From assembly GCF_949769225.1 (NCBI RefSeq), contig NZ_CATKPB010000006.1: DNA of 64,000 nt; one strand, given 5' to 3'. Shown one piece after another: positions 49,092 through 58,845 of this stretch (position 1 is the first letter of the stretch; each line of letters begins with the position of its first letter). Origin of the DNA: Peptoniphilus_A genitalis. Its GTDB lineage: Bacteria > Bacillota > Clostridia > Tissierellales > Peptoniphilaceae. Both the position numbers and the translations under genes were made by a program. Below the pieces are notes generated by a model. It did no database searches. It was not told the origin of the DNA and was given only the letters and a program-made list of their open reading frames with translations.

Positions 49092-50693
49092 ATGAAATTT
49101 GATTACAACTCCTATCCCTATCCTTCAACAAGGAGGACAATTTTTGGAAAAAACGGAATGGTTGCCACATCGTCACCCTATGCAACAAGTGCTGGGGCAA
49201 AAATTCTTCTTGAAGGAGGAAATGCCGTTGATGCTGCCCTTGCGGCATCAATGACCTTGCCAGTAGTTGAACCTACAGGCAATGGACTGGGATCAGACAT
49301 GTTTGCCTTGATTTATTTTGAAGGCAAGCTCTATGGAATGAATGCCAGCGGCAGAAGTCCTAAAAATATTTCTATTGAAAAGCTAAGAGAAAAGGGCTAC
49401 GATAAAATGCCTTCATGTGGGGTAAATGTAATTAATACACCGGGACTTATTGGTGGAGTAATGAAAGTTTATGAAGACTTTGCCAGCCTCAGCCTGGATA
49501 AAATTTTTGAGCCTGCAATATCTTATGCAGAAGAGGGCTATCCAGTTACTCCTCAGATTGCAAAACTTTGGGGAGAGAGCGTGGAAAAATATAAAAATTT
49601 AAATAGGGATGAGTTTGAGGAATTTTTCAAATCCTTTACTATAAATGGAAGGGTTCCAAGGGCTGGAGAAGTCTTCAAGTCTCCTGACTTGGCAAGGACC
49701 CTTAGAGAAATTCGTGATACCAAGGGAGAATCCTTTTACAGAGGAGGGCTTGCAGAAAAAATTGCAAGTGAAGTTGAAAGGCTTGGAGGTTTTTTAAGTC
49801 TTAATGACTTAAGAGAATTTGAAGCAAGCTACGTTGATCCAATCTCTACCAACTACAAGGGAATTGATATTTGGGAAATTCCTCCCAATGGTCACGGCAT
49901 AGCTGTCTTAATGGCTCTGAACATTTTAAGTGAAATGGAAATTAAAGACCGCGATGACCCTAAGACCCTTCACAATATTATTGAGGCCATAAAATTATCT
50001 CTTACTGATGCTAAGACCTATGTGGCTGACCCTGCTAAGATGGAAATTGAAATAGAAAGACTCTTGTCTAAGGACTATGCTGATGACAGGAGGAAAAAAA
50101 TAAGTGACAGGGCAAAAAGTCCTGAGGCTTTTAAAATCAATTCTTCTGACACAGTTTATTTTGCAACAGCTGACAAGGATGGCAACATGGTTTCAATGAT
50201 TCAATCAAACTACGCTGGCTTTGGGTCAGGTATTGTCGTACCTGGAACTGGGATAAGTTTAAACAATAGGATTGAAAACTTTTATTTTGAAGAAGGACTG
50301 GCCAATTCACTTGATGGAGGAAAGCTTCCTTATCACACAATAATTCCTGGCTTTATGACAAAAAATAAGGAGGCACTTGGAGCCTTTGGAATAATGGGAG
50401 CCTTTATGCAACCCCAAGCCCATGTCCAAGTCCTCATGAATATGATAGATTTTAATTTAAATCCACAAGCTGCCCTTGATGCGCCAAGAATCATGTGGAT
50501 TAATGACAAAAAGATTCAGGTGGAAAAGGACTTTAAGCCTGAAATAATAGATGAACTAAAAAATCTCGGCCACGAAGTTGAAGTTGTAAGTGACTTCAAG
50601 AACATGGGTAGGGGGCAGATTATTTTAAAGGATAAAGACGTTTATATTGGTGGAACAGAAAAGAGGACTGACTCCAATATTTTTTCTTACTAG
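49092..50693 (+). CDS. ggt: Gamma-glutamyltransferase, cytoplasmic type
   Basis: A 533-residue Ntn-hydrolase precursor. It lacks a signal peptide, like the YwrD subgroup and unlike secreted GGTs. N-terminal marks are YATSAGAKILLEGGNAVDAALAASMTLPVVEPTGNGLGSDMF-type sequence (residues 32-75) and MNASGRSP. The nucleophile should be the Thr of SSDTVYF near residue 353, where self-cleavage gives two chains; NNRIENFYFEEG, KLPYHTIIPG and MGAFMQPQAHVQV follow. It would cleave gamma-glutamyl peptides such as glutathione. Eleven bases separate it from uvrB. Confidence 0.9.
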   Translation: MKFDYNSYPYPSTRRTIFGKNGMVATSSPYATSAGAKILLEGGNAVDAALAASMTLPVVEPTGNGLGSDMFALIYFEGKLYGMNASGRSPKNISIEKLREKGYDKMPSCGVNVINTPGLIGGVMKVYEDFASLSLDKIFEPAISYAEEGYPVTPQIAKLWGESVEKYKNLNRDEFEEFFKSFTINGRVPRAGEVFKSPDLARTLREIRDTKGESFYRGGLAEKIASEVERLGGFLSLNDLREFEASYVDPISTNYKGIDIWEIPPNGHGIAVLMALNILSEMEIKDRDDPKTLHNIIEAIKLSLTDAKTYVADPAKMEIEIERLLSKDYADDRRKKISDRAKSPEAFKINSSDTVYFATADKDGNMVSMIQSNYAGFGSGIVVPGTGISLNNRIENFYFEEGLANSLDGGKLPYHTIIPGFMTKNKEALGAFGIMGAFMQPQAHVQVLMNMIDFNLNPQAALDAPRIMWINDKKIQVEKDFKPEIIDELKNLGHEVEVVSDFKNMGRGQIILKDKDVYIGGTEKRTDSNIFSY

Positions 50694-50704
50694 AAGGTGA
50701 TTAA

Positions 50705-52696
50705 ATGGAATTTAAAATTCATTCTGAATACAAGCCTACAGGTGACCAACCTCAAGCCATTGATAAATTAACTGAGGGGATCAAAAAGGGCTACAAGCAC
50801 CAAAACCTACTTGGGGTAACAGGTTCGGGCAAGACCTTTACCATGGCAAATGTAATAGAGAGGGTCCAAAAGCCAACTCTGGTAATTGCCCACAACAAGA
50901 CTCTTGCATACCAACTTTGCTCGGAGTTAAAGGAATTTTTCCCAGAGAATGCTGTAGAATTCTTTGTTTCTTATTACGATTACTATCAACCAGAGGCCTA
51001 TGTGCCAGGTACTGATACCTTCATTGAGAAGGACTCCTCTATTAACGATGAAATAGATAAGCTTCGTCACTCTGCAACTATGGCTCTTTTCGAAAGAAAG
51101 GACGTAATTATTGTTGCATCAGTTTCCTGCATCTATGGCTTAGGAGACCCAATTGACTATGAAAAGTTGGCGATTTCTCTAAGACCTGGCATGATAAAAG
51201 ACAGAAACGAAGTCATGAGTAAGCTTGTTGACATCCAATATGTGAGAAATGATTACGAATTTAAGCGTGGGACTTTTAGGGTTCGTGGGGATATTTTGGA
51301 AATCTTTCCAGCCTCATCATCAGAAAACTCTATTAGAGTCGAATTTTTTGGAGATGAGATTGATAGGATAACAGAAGTAAATGCCTTGACAGGCCAAGTC
51401 CTCCACTATCTTAACCACGCATACATCACTCCGGCATCTCACTTTGCAACTTCGGAAGAAAAGGTAAAGCGTGCCATAGTAACAATAGAAGAAGAACTTG
51501 AGGAAAGACTTAAGGTCTTAAAGGACCAAGAAAAACTTTTAGAGGCTCAAAGGTTGGAGCAAAGGACAAGGTACGACTTGGAAATGTTGTCTGAGATGGG
51601 CTTTTGCTCTGGTATAGAAAACTATTCAAGACACCTATCAGGTAGGGCTCCAGGCTCAAGACCCTATACATTAATAGATTATTTTCCAAAGGACTTCTTG
51701 ACAATAATTGATGAGTCTCACCAAACTATTCCACAAATTAGGGGTATGTACAATGGGGACAGGGCACGTAAGGAAACCCTTGTTGAATATGGTTTTAGAC
51801 TTCCTTCGGCTTTAGACAACAGGCCATTAAGATTTAATGAGTTTGAAGAAATGATGAACCAATGCGTTTATGTTTCTGCAACTCCAGGACCCTATGAACT
51901 TGAACACACTGAGCAAGAGGTTGAACAAATTATTAGGCCAACAGGTCTTCTTGATCCAATAATAGAAGTAAGGCCAATTAAAAATCAAATTGATGACATA
52001 ATAAATGAAGTGAATGGAGCCATTGAGAGGGAAGAAAGAGTTCTTATCACAACCCTAACTAAGAGGATGTCTGAAGATTTATCAAGACATTTAAAGGAAA
52101 TTGGGTATAAGGTTACTTACATGCACTCTGATGTGGATACCTTGGAGAGGATGAAGATAATAAGAGACTTAAGGCTTGGCAAGGTTGATGTCCTCGTTGG
52201 GATCAACCTCTTAAGAGAAGGTCTTGACCTGCCAGAGGTTTCAAGGGTTTGCATACTCGATGCAGACAAGGAAGGTTTCCTTCGTTCTGTCACATCACTT
52301 ATCCAAACTGCTGGTCGTGCCGCGAGAAATGCTGGTGGAAAAGTTATTATGTATGCAGATACTATAACTCCTTCCATGCAGGTAACTATTGATGAAACTT
52401 CTAGAAGAAGAAAAATTCAAGAAGAATACAATGAAGAACATGGAATCACTCCAAAGACCATAGTCAAGAGTGTTCGTGAAGTCATAAATACTGCCATTGC
52501 TGCAGAAGAATCCATTGACTTTAAAGACATTAAAGATGAAGAAAATGAATTTACTAAGGATGAAATAAATGAAATGATAGATGCCCTAAAACCTGAAATG
52601 TACAGGGCAGCCGAAGAACTTGACTTTGAAAAGGCTGCTGAAATTAGGGACAAGATAAAGGATCTAAGGGAGAAGAAAAAATCTGCCATCCTTTAA
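50705..52696 (+). CDS. uvrB: Excinuclease ABC subunit B
   Basis: A 663-residue helicase-like repair protein of standard length. Walker A GVTGSGKTFTMANVIE near residue 38, beta-hairpin VSYYDYYQPEAYVPGTDTFIEKDSSINDEIDKLRHSAT-type stretch near 92, DESHQTIPQIRGMYNGDR near 337, motif VI SLIQTAGRAARN near 535, and the C-terminal UVR domain near 620-660. It verifies DNA damage with UvrA and recruits UvrC (not in the window). AGAAGGTG site; second gene of the ggt-uvrB-uvrA-ldt run. Confidence 0.98.
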   Translation: MEFKIHSEYKPTGDQPQAIDKLTEGIKKGYKHQNLLGVTGSGKTFTMANVIERVQKPTLVIAHNKTLAYQLCSELKEFFPENAVEFFVSYYDYYQPEAYVPGTDTFIEKDSSINDEIDKLRHSATMALFERKDVIIVASVSCIYGLGDPIDYEKLAISLRPGMIKDRNEVMSKLVDIQYVRNDYEFKRGTFRVRGDILEIFPASSSENSIRVEFFGDEIDRITEVNALTGQVLHYLNHAYITPASHFATSEEKVKRAIVTIEEELEERLKVLKDQEKLLEAQRLEQRTRYDLEMLSEMGFCSGIENYSRHLSGRAPGSRPYTLIDYFPKDFLTIIDESHQTIPQIRGMYNGDRARKETLVEYGFRLPSALDNRPLRFNEFEEMMNQCVYVSATPGPYELEHTEQEVEQIIRPTGLLDPIIEVRPIKNQIDDIINEVNGAIEREERVLITTLTKRMSEDLSRHLKEIGYKVTYMHSDVDTLERMKIIRDLRLGKVDVLVGINLLREGLDLPEVSRVCILDADKEGFLRSVTSLIQTAGRAARNAGGKVIMYADTITPSMQVTIDETSRRRKIQEEYNEEHGITPKTIVKSVREVINTAIAAEESIDFKDIKDEENEFTKDEINEMIDALKPEMYRAAEELDFEKAAEIRDKIKDLREKKKSAIL

Positions 52697-52708
52697 AGAG
52701 GTGTTATA

Positions 52709-55525
52709 TTGAAAGACGAAATAATAGTAAAGGGAGCCAGGGTCAACAATCTAAAAAATGTTGACCTTAAAATTCCTAGAAATAAATTTGTAGTTTTCAC
52801 AGGACTTTCTGGATCGGGCAAGTCATCCCTTGCTTTTGATACAATTTATGCAGAAGGTCAAAGAAGATATGTGGAATCTCTATCTTCCTATGCAAGACAG
52901 TTCTTGGGACAAATGGACAAGCCAGAGGTTGACTACATCGAAGGCATGAGTCCATCAATTTCCATTGACCAAAAGACTACGTCAAAGAACCCAAGGTCAA
53001 CAGTAGGTACAGTTACAGAAATCTACGACTACCTAAGGCTCTTGTATGCAAGGGTTGGTCATGCCTTTTGTCCAGAGTGTGGAAGAGAAATTTCTTCCTA
53101 TACTATAGACCAAATGGTAGACGAAATAATGAAACTAGATGAGAGGACAAGGATTCAAATTCTTTCTCCAGTTGTCAGACATAGGAAGGGTCAACATAAA
53201 AAAGTTTTTGAAAAAATAAAAAAAGATGGCTTTTTAAGAGTTCTAGTTGACGGAGAAATGCACGACATCGGGGAAGAAATTGAACTTGAAAAAAATAAAA
53301 ATCACGACATAGACATTGTCATTGACAGGATAATAATAAAGGAAAAAATTGAGTCAAGACTTGCAGATTCACTAGAAATTGCAACAAACCTAAGTGATGG
53401 GATAGCAAAGATAAATGTAATAGATGGGGATGATATGATTTTCTCTACAAAGTTTGCCTGTCCTCACTGCAACATTATAATAGAAGAAGTTACTCCAAGA
53501 TCCTTCTCCTTTAACTCTCCTATGGGAGCCTGTGACGAGTGTAAGGGACTTGGATTTTCAAAAGAAGTTTCAAGAGATTTGGTTATTCCTAACAAAGACC
53601 TTTCCATAGATGAAGGGGCAATTGCTTGCTACTCTAACTCTAAGGGAACTTATTATTATGAAATAATTTCACAAATTGCAAAGAAATTTAATTTTTCTAC
53701 TAAGGAACCAATAAAAAATGCTCCAAAGGAATTTATCGAGGCAATTTTTGAAGGCTACAAGGGAAAACTTAGCTTTACTTTTAATTCCTACTTCTCTGGA
53801 GAGAAAAAATACTCTGGAGGCTTTGAGGGAATTTTAAAAAACTTAAAGAGAAGATATACTGAGTCAAGCTCTGATAGGATGCTAGATAAGATTGACGAGT
53901 TTATGGAAGAAGTCCCATGTCCTAAGTGTCATGGAACAAGATTAAAAGATTCATCTCTTGCAATAAGGGTTGGAGGCCTAAATATTCATGAACTAACAGA
54001 ATTGTCCATTGACAAGTCCCTAGAATTTTTTGACAATTTAGAGTTTACAAAAAATGAAATGATAATTGCCGAAGAGCTCTTAAAAGAAATTAAGTCAAGG
54101 CTAGAATTTTTGGTCAACGTTGGTCTCGAATATTTATCCTTATCCAGGATGGCAGGGACTCTTTCCGGTGGCGAGGCACAAAGAATTAGGTTGGCAACTC
54201 AAATTGGTTCCCAACTTGTTGGAGTAATCTATGTTCTTGACGAGCCAAGTATTGGACTCCACCAAAGGGACAATGCAAAGCTTCTTGAGTCTCTTAGGAA
54301 CTTAACAGATATTGGCAACACCTTAATTGTAGTTGAGCACGATGAGGACACCATGTTTGCTGCAGATGAGATTGTAGATATTGGACCCCTTGCAGGCATT
54401 AACGGGGGAAGGATTGTTGCCCAAGGAACTGCAGAAGAAATTATGGAAGTTCAAGAGTCTATAACTGGTGCCTACCTAAGTGGGAGAAAGAAGATTGAAG
54501 TTCCCAAGAAAAGAAGGGAATACACAGGCAAGTCCATTAAGGTTATGGGTGCAGAGGAAAACAACTTAAAAAACATTGATGTTGAATTCCCACTAGGACA
54601 ATTTGTCTGCGTGACAGGAGTTTCTGGATCAGGCAAGTCTTCTCTTGTAAATGAAATTCTCTACAAGAGCCTTGCCCAAAAGATAAACAAGTCTAGGATA
54701 AAACCTGGCAAGCATAAGTCCATTGAAGGTCTTGAAAATATTGATAAGATTGTTGATATAGACCAGTCGCCAATTGGTAGAACACCAAGGTCAAACCCTG
54801 CCACTTATACAGGTGCCTTTGATATAATAAGAGATGTCTTCGCCAATACCAACGAGGCAAAAATGCGTGGCTACAAGAAGGGAAGATTCTCCTTTAACGT
54901 CAAGGGAGGAAGATGCGAGGCCTGCAAGGGCGACGGAATTTTAAAAGTTGAGATGCACTTCTTGTCTGATGTTTATGTTCCTTGTGAAGTTTGCCATGGA
55001 AAGAGGTACAACCGTGAAACTCTTGAGGTAAAATACAAGGGCAAAAATATTTACGATGTCCTTGACATGACAGTTGAAGAGGCCATTGACTTCTTCCAAA
55101 ACCACGAGAGGGTCTTGAGAAAACTTGAAACCCTAAGAGACGTAGGACTTTCTTATATAAAATTGGGACAGTCCTCTACACTCCTATCAGGTGGTGAGGC
55201 CCAAAGGATAAAACTTGCAACAGAATTATCTAAGAGGGCAACGGGAAGAACTCTTTACATCTTGGATGAGCCAACAACTGGTCTTCACTCAGAAGACGTA
55301 AATAAATTAATTAAGGTCTTGGAAGAACTTGTGGACAGGGGCAACACTGTAATAACAATTGAGCATAATCTTGATGTTATAAAGTGCGCCGACCACATAA
55401 TCGACCTTGGACCAGAAGGCGGAGAAGGTGGGGGTCAAGTCATCTTCACTGGAAGGCCTGAAGAAATTATTAAGTGCAAGGATTCTTACACAGGAGAATT
55501 CTTAAAGAATAAATTGGAGGATTAA
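52709..55525 (+). CDS. uvrA: Excinuclease ABC subunit A
   Basis: A 938-residue ABC ATPase of normal length. Two Walker A motifs (GLSGSGKSSLAFDT near 30, GVSGSGKSSLVNEI near 638), two signature motifs (LSGGEAQRIRLATQIGSQLVG near 485; LLSGGEAQRIKLATEL near 825), and zinc sites CPEC...CPHC and CEACKGDG...CEVCHGKRYN. It scans DNA for bulky damage. TTG start behind AAAGAGGTG, 12 bases after uvrB. Confidence 0.98.
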   Translation: MKDEIIVKGARVNNLKNVDLKIPRNKFVVFTGLSGSGKSSLAFDTIYAEGQRRYVESLSSYARQFLGQMDKPEVDYIEGMSPSISIDQKTTSKNPRSTVGTVTEIYDYLRLLYARVGHAFCPECGREISSYTIDQMVDEIMKLDERTRIQILSPVVRHRKGQHKKVFEKIKKDGFLRVLVDGEMHDIGEEIELEKNKNHDIDIVIDRIIIKEKIESRLADSLEIATNLSDGIAKINVIDGDDMIFSTKFACPHCNIIIEEVTPRSFSFNSPMGACDECKGLGFSKEVSRDLVIPNKDLSIDEGAIACYSNSKGTYYYEIISQIAKKFNFSTKEPIKNAPKEFIEAIFEGYKGKLSFTFNSYFSGEKKYSGGFEGILKNLKRRYTESSSDRMLDKIDEFMEEVPCPKCHGTRLKDSSLAIRVGGLNIHELTELSIDKSLEFFDNLEFTKNEMIIAEELLKEIKSRLEFLVNVGLEYLSLSRMAGTLSGGEAQRIRLATQIGSQLVGVIYVLDEPSIGLHQRDNAKLLESLRNLTDIGNTLIVVEHDEDTMFAADEIVDIGPLAGINGGRIVAQGTAEEIMEVQESITGAYLSGRKKIEVPKKRREYTGKSIKVMGAEENNLKNIDVEFPLGQFVCVTGVSGSGKSSLVNEILYKSLAQKINKSRIKPGKHKSIEGLENIDKIVDIDQSPIGRTPRSNPATYTGAFDIIRDVFANTNEAKMRGYKKGRFSFNVKGGRCEACKGDGILKVEMHFLSDVYVPCEVCHGKRYNRETLEVKYKGKNIYDVLDMTVEEAIDFFQNHERVLRKLETLRDVGLSYIKLGQSSTLLSGGEAQRIKLATELSKRATGRTLYILDEPTTGLHSEDVNKLIKVLEELVDRGNTVITIEHNLDVIKCADHIIDLGPEGGEGGGQVIFTGRPEEIIKCKDSYTGEFLKNKLED

Positions 55526-55526
55526 T

Positions 55527-56315
55527 TTGAAAAAAATTAAAAAAATGGGAGCCCTTATCTTGGCGGCAAGTCTCTTACCAAGTTTTGTTTCAGCAAAGGG
55601 ATTTGTGAGACAAAATGACTTCATGAATAAGTCTGGCCATGAGAGGACTCATTCCCTAAAGAAGTGGCAGGCAAGGATGAACCTTCCTGTAACTGGTGGG
55701 ATGAATGCTAAGACAAAGCAGGCTCTTTATACAGAAAATTACGAAGTTTATGACATGGTAACTAATCCACCAACAAGTGGCAACTGGATAGTGGTTAATA
55801 AGTCTAGGAGGACTCTTACTCTTTATAAGGGTGGACAAGCTCTTGGAAAGTTCCCTGTAACTCTTGGGACAGGATCTACTCCAACGCCATCAGCAAAGGC
55901 AAGGATTCACAACATGCACAAGAATCCAGCTTGGGGTGGAATGGGAGGCAAGTACACTCCAGTTGCATCCAATGATCCAAATAATCCACTTGGAGAAAGG
56001 TGGATGGGCTTAAGTATACCTGGTAAAAGTGGTTATGGAATTCATGGAAACATTAAACCTCTCCAAATTGGTGGCTACTATTCCAATGGTTGCATAAGGA
56101 TGTTTAACTACGATATAGAAAATGAAATTTTTCCAAAGATGAAGGTTGGAGCACCAGTTTGGTTGGGAACAGATGCAGAGTTAGAATCTTGGGGAGTTTA
56201 CCAGTTCTCAAGACCTAAGAAGGCAGAGACAAAGCCAGTAGAAAAGCAAAAACCTATAGAAGAAAATAGGAACCCAATAGAAGAAGTGCCGGCAGGTGAC
56301 CTATTAGAATTTTAA
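55527..56315 (+). CDS. L,D-transpeptidase (YkuD) with peptidoglycan-binding part
   Basis: A 262-residue exported enzyme. Signal peptide 1-23 (ends FVSAKG), a short peptidoglycan-binding unit at about 41-70 (LKKWQARMNLPVTGGMNAKTKQALY), then the YkuD domain at about 88-215 with catalytic GYGIHGN...GCIRMFNYD (His near 173, Cys near 191). The C-terminal tail is rich in Lys, Pro and Glu. It makes 3-3 cross-links or attaches proteins in the cell wall. TTG start with TTGGAGG upstream, one base after the uvrA stop, so it closes the repair operon. Confidence 0.9.
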   Translation: MKKIKKMGALILAASLLPSFVSAKGFVRQNDFMNKSGHERTHSLKKWQARMNLPVTGGMNAKTKQALYTENYEVYDMVTNPPTSGNWIVVNKSRRTLTLYKGGQALGKFPVTLGTGSTPTPSAKARIHNMHKNPAWGGMGGKYTPVASNDPNNPLGERWMGLSIPGKSGYGIHGNIKPLQIGGYYSNGCIRMFNYDIENEIFPKMKVGAPVWLGTDAELESWGVYQFSRPKKAETKPVEKQKPIEENRNPIEEVPAGDLLEF

Positions 56316-56338
56316 TTTAATAAAGTAGTCTTAAGCCA

Positions 56339-56367
56339 TTGAAAATCATAAGCCTTTACGTTATAAT
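56339..56367 (+). promoter_or_regulatory. Promoter of the amino acid ABC operon
   Basis: TTGAAA (56339) and TATAAT (56362) are spaced by 17 bases, an almost consensus sigma-A promoter. It lies inside what would be an N-terminal extension of the binding-protein ORF, which shows that the true start is further downstream. Confidence 0.8.
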
Positions 56368-56428
56368 GTTTTTTAAAATTAAAGCGCAAGCTTTAGAAGG
56401 TAATTTTAAATTATATTGGGAGGAAATC

Positions 56429-57283
56429 ATGAAAAAGAAAATTTTTAATATTGCACTTGTTGCAATGATAGCCCTCTTATTATTCGGTTGTGGAAAAAAA
56501 GAGGAAGCTAAGGAAGAAGCTAAGGAAGCAGTAAAGTTTGAAATAACAACTACTGGACCAACAATTGACGCTATTAAGAAAAAGGGAAAAATAGTTCTTG
56601 GAACTTCAGCAGACTTCCCGCCAATGGAATGGACATCCTTCCAATCTGGTAAAGAAGAATTTACAGGTGTTGACATTGCAATTGCACAGTCCATTGCAGA
56701 TTCACTTGGAGTTGAGCTTGAAGTTAAGAACATGGCTTTTGAAGGACTTCTTGCTTCTCTAAACTCAGGCGATGTTGACATGGTTATAGCAGGCATGGGT
56801 GCTGACGAAGAGAGAAAGAAACAAGTTGACTTCTCTGAAGAATATTCAAAGGGACAACAAGTTTTACTTGTAACTGAAGAAAACAAAGACAAGTATAAAA
56901 CTTTTGATGACCTAAAAGGAAAAATTGTTGGTACACAACTTGGTACACTTCAACACAAGTTTGCGACAGAAAAATTTGGAAACAATTGCAAGGGATTTGA
57001 TCTTAACAATGTCATCATTGAACAATTAAAGAACAAGTCCATTGATGCAGCTTTCTTATCAGAACTACCTGCTAAGCAATTTGCTTCAATCACTGACGGG
57101 CTAGTTATTATAAAAGACCTAGGCATTCCAGATGACAGTGGATTTGCAGTAGCAGTTAAAAAAGGAAACGACGACTTAACAAAAGCTGTTAACGAAGTTG
57201 TTAAAGGATTAAAAGATTCAGGCCAAGTAGACAAATGGTTTGATGAGTATATTGAACTATCTAATAAAGAGGCAATGAAATAA
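56429..57283 (+). CDS. Polar amino acid ABC transporter, substrate-binding lipoprotein
   Basis: A 284-residue lipoprotein: lipobox LLLFGC with the lipid-bearing Cys near residue 22, a lysine/glutamate-rich linker, then a type II binding-protein fold. Motifs of the GlnH/ArtJ family: LVLGTSADFPPMEW-type stretch (GKIVLGTSADFPPMEW), FTGVDIAIAQSIADSLGVELEVKNMAFEGLLASLNSGDVDMVIAGMG near 80-130, and IVGTQLGTLQHKFA. The bound amino acid is unknown. The start is ATG 56429 behind TTGGGAGGAAATC. Confidence 0.92.
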   Translation: MKKKIFNIALVAMIALLLFGCGKKEEAKEEAKEAVKFEITTTGPTIDAIKKKGKIVLGTSADFPPMEWTSFQSGKEEFTGVDIAIAQSIADSLGVELEVKNMAFEGLLASLNSGDVDMVIAGMGADEERKKQVDFSEEYSKGQQVLLVTEENKDKYKTFDDLKGKIVGTQLGTLQHKFATEKFGNNCKGFDLNNVIIEQLKNKSIDAAFLSELPAKQFASITDGLVIIKDLGIPDDSGFAVAVKKGNDDLTKAVNEVVKGLKDSGQVDKWFDEYIELSNKEAMK

Positions 57284-57289
57284 TTAAAT

Positions 57290-57318
57290 ATTCCCTACAT
57301 TAAATGTGGGGAATTTTT
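57290..57318 (+). terminator. Hairpin between binding protein and permease
   Basis: TTCCCTACA pairs with TGTGGGGAA, followed by a short T-tract. It probably reduces read-through so that more binding protein than permease is made, or protects the upstream mRNA. Confidence 0.65.
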
Positions 57319-57343
57319 ATTTTTAAAAAAATAAGGGGATAAA

Positions 57344-58018
57344 ATGGGAATTATGAATCAAATATCTTTCATAGAGAGGTACTTACCGACCTACTTAAAT
57401 GGTGCCATAACTACTATTGAACTTTCAATAATCGGCGTCATTTTAGGTTTCACACTTGGGGTAATTCTTGCTCTAATGAAAATATCAAAATTAAAAATAT
57501 TTAATATCTTATCAAGTGTTTATATAGAAATCGTAAGAGGAACACCAATGCTTGTGCAAATAATGATTGTGTACTTTGGACTTAAAAAAATTATTCCAGA
57601 ACAATTTACACTTTTGACTGCACCAATGTTCTTGTGTGCTCTTTCTATTTCTTTAAACTCTGCTGCTTACATAGCAGAAATTATAAGATCTGGAATTAGT
57701 TCAGTTGACTATGGTCAAATGGAAGCTGCAAGGTCTCTTGGACTTAACGAAAAGCAAGCCATGAGAAAAATCATCATGCCACAGGCAATAAAAAATATTT
57801 TGCCGGCCCTAGTTAATGAATTTATAACACTTATCAAAGAATCATCAATTACTTATACAGTTGGCGTTGGAGAGTTAATGTATGCAGGTAAAAGTATTTC
57901 ATCGGGAACTTTTGAACTAGTAAGGCCCTTTATATTCACAGCCTGCATCTACTTCATTATGACCTTCAGCCTTTCGAAGGCAATGGGACGTCTGGAAAGG
58001 AGACTTGCAAATGATTAA
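57344..58018 (+). CDS. Polar amino acid ABC transporter, permease
   Basis: A 224-residue membrane protein with five hydrophobic segments, HisMQ/GlnP type. The N-terminal family stretch is LNGAITTIELSIIGVILGFTLGVILALMKIS, then YIEIVRGTPMLVQI near 65, and the ATPase-contact loop EAARSLGLNEKQAMRKIIMPQAIKNILPALVNEFITLIKESS near 127-170. AAGGGGAT site. It ends within the ATPase gene start region, eight bases overlapping. Confidence 0.95.
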   Translation: MGIMNQISFIERYLPTYLNGAITTIELSIIGVILGFTLGVILALMKISKLKIFNILSSVYIEIVRGTPMLVQIMIVYFGLKKIIPEQFTLLTAPMFLCALSISLNSAAYIAEIIRSGISSVDYGQMEAARSLGLNEKQAMRKIIMPQAIKNILPALVNEFITLIKESSITYTVGVGELMYAGKSISSGTFELVRPFIFTACIYFIMTFSLSKAMGRLERRLAND

Positions 58019-58733
58019 GGTAGAAAATCTTACAAAATCCTTTGGAGAACTTGAGGTCCTAAAGGGAATAAACCAAGAGATAAAAGATGGAGAAGTTGTA
58101 GTTGTTATTGGACCATCGGGTTCAGGTAAGTCAACTTTTTTGAGATGCTTAAATCTTTTAGAAAGTCCAACAAGTGGCAAAATCTTTGTAGACAATGATG
58201 AAATTACTTCAAAGAAGATAGACATAAATAAGGTTCGTGAAGATATGGGAATGGTATTCCAATCCTTTAATCTCTTTAACAACTTAAACATCTTGGATAA
58301 CATTACTCTTGCTCCTACACTTGTAAAGAAAATGGAAAAGGCTAAGGCAGAAGAAAAGGCAAGGGAACTACTTGCAAGAGTTGGACTTCCTGACAAGGCA
58401 GAGGCCTTTCCAAAGTCTTTATCAGGTGGACAAAAACAAAGAATTGCAATTGCAAGAGCCCTTGCAATGAATCCAAAGGTAATGCTCTTTGATGAACCAA
58501 CATCAGCCCTTGACCCAGAAATGGTTGGAGAAGTTCTTGACATAATGAAGGACCTTGCAAGGGAAGGAATGACCATGGTAGTTGTTACTCACGAGATGGG
58601 TTTTGCAAGAGAAGTTGGCGACAGAATTATCTTTATGGATGGCGGCTACGTTGTAGAAGAAGGTAGCCCAGAAGAAATTTTTGGAAATCCACAAAACGAT
58701 AGGACTAAAGACTTCTTAGGAAAAGTTCTTTAA
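58011..58733 (+). CDS. Polar amino acid ABC transporter, ATP-binding protein
   Basis: A 240-residue ABC ATPase of GlnQ/HisP type. Walker A GPSGSGKSTFLRCLN near residue 35, Q-loop MVFQSFNLFNNL near 82, signature LSGGQKQRIAIARALA near 136, Walker B VMLFDEPTSALDPEMV near 156, H-loop VVTHEMGFAREVGDRI near 191. Start at ATG 58011 behind GGAAAGGAG; the in-frame TTG two codons upstream is too close to that site. It energises the permease before it. Confidence 0.96.
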   Translation: MIKVENLTKSFGELEVLKGINQEIKDGEVVVVIGPSGSGKSTFLRCLNLLESPTSGKIFVDNDEITSKKIDINKVREDMGMVFQSFNLFNNLNILDNITLAPTLVKKMEKAKAEEKARELLARVGLPDKAEAFPKSLSGGQKQRIAIARALAMNPKVMLFDEPTSALDPEMVGEVLDIMKDLAREGMTMVVVTHEMGFAREVGDRIIFMDGGYVVEEGSPEEIFGNPQNDRTKDFLGKVL

Positions 58734-58754
58734 TAACTTTTATAAATTTAGATC

Positions 58755-58786
58755 AAATGACTTAGTTGAGGCTAGGTCATTTTTTA
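58755..58786 (+). terminator. Terminator of the amino acid ABC operon
   Basis: AAATGACTTAGT pairs with GCTAGGTCATTT (one mismatch or wobble), followed by Ts. Confidence 0.8.
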
Positions 58787-58845
58787 TTGCAATCTAATAA
58801 GGGAAAATATTTTTTATGATATAATTCTTTTAAGGAGCGAGTGCA

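Noticed and set aside
56339..56428. TTG start 30 codons upstream of the amino acid binding protein
   Set aside because: The TTG is part of a -35 hexamer and the extension would bury the lipoprotein signal peptide.
57917..58576. 219-codon minus-strand frame opposite the ABC ATPase
   Set aside because: Shadow of a gene whose plus frame carries all ABC motifs.
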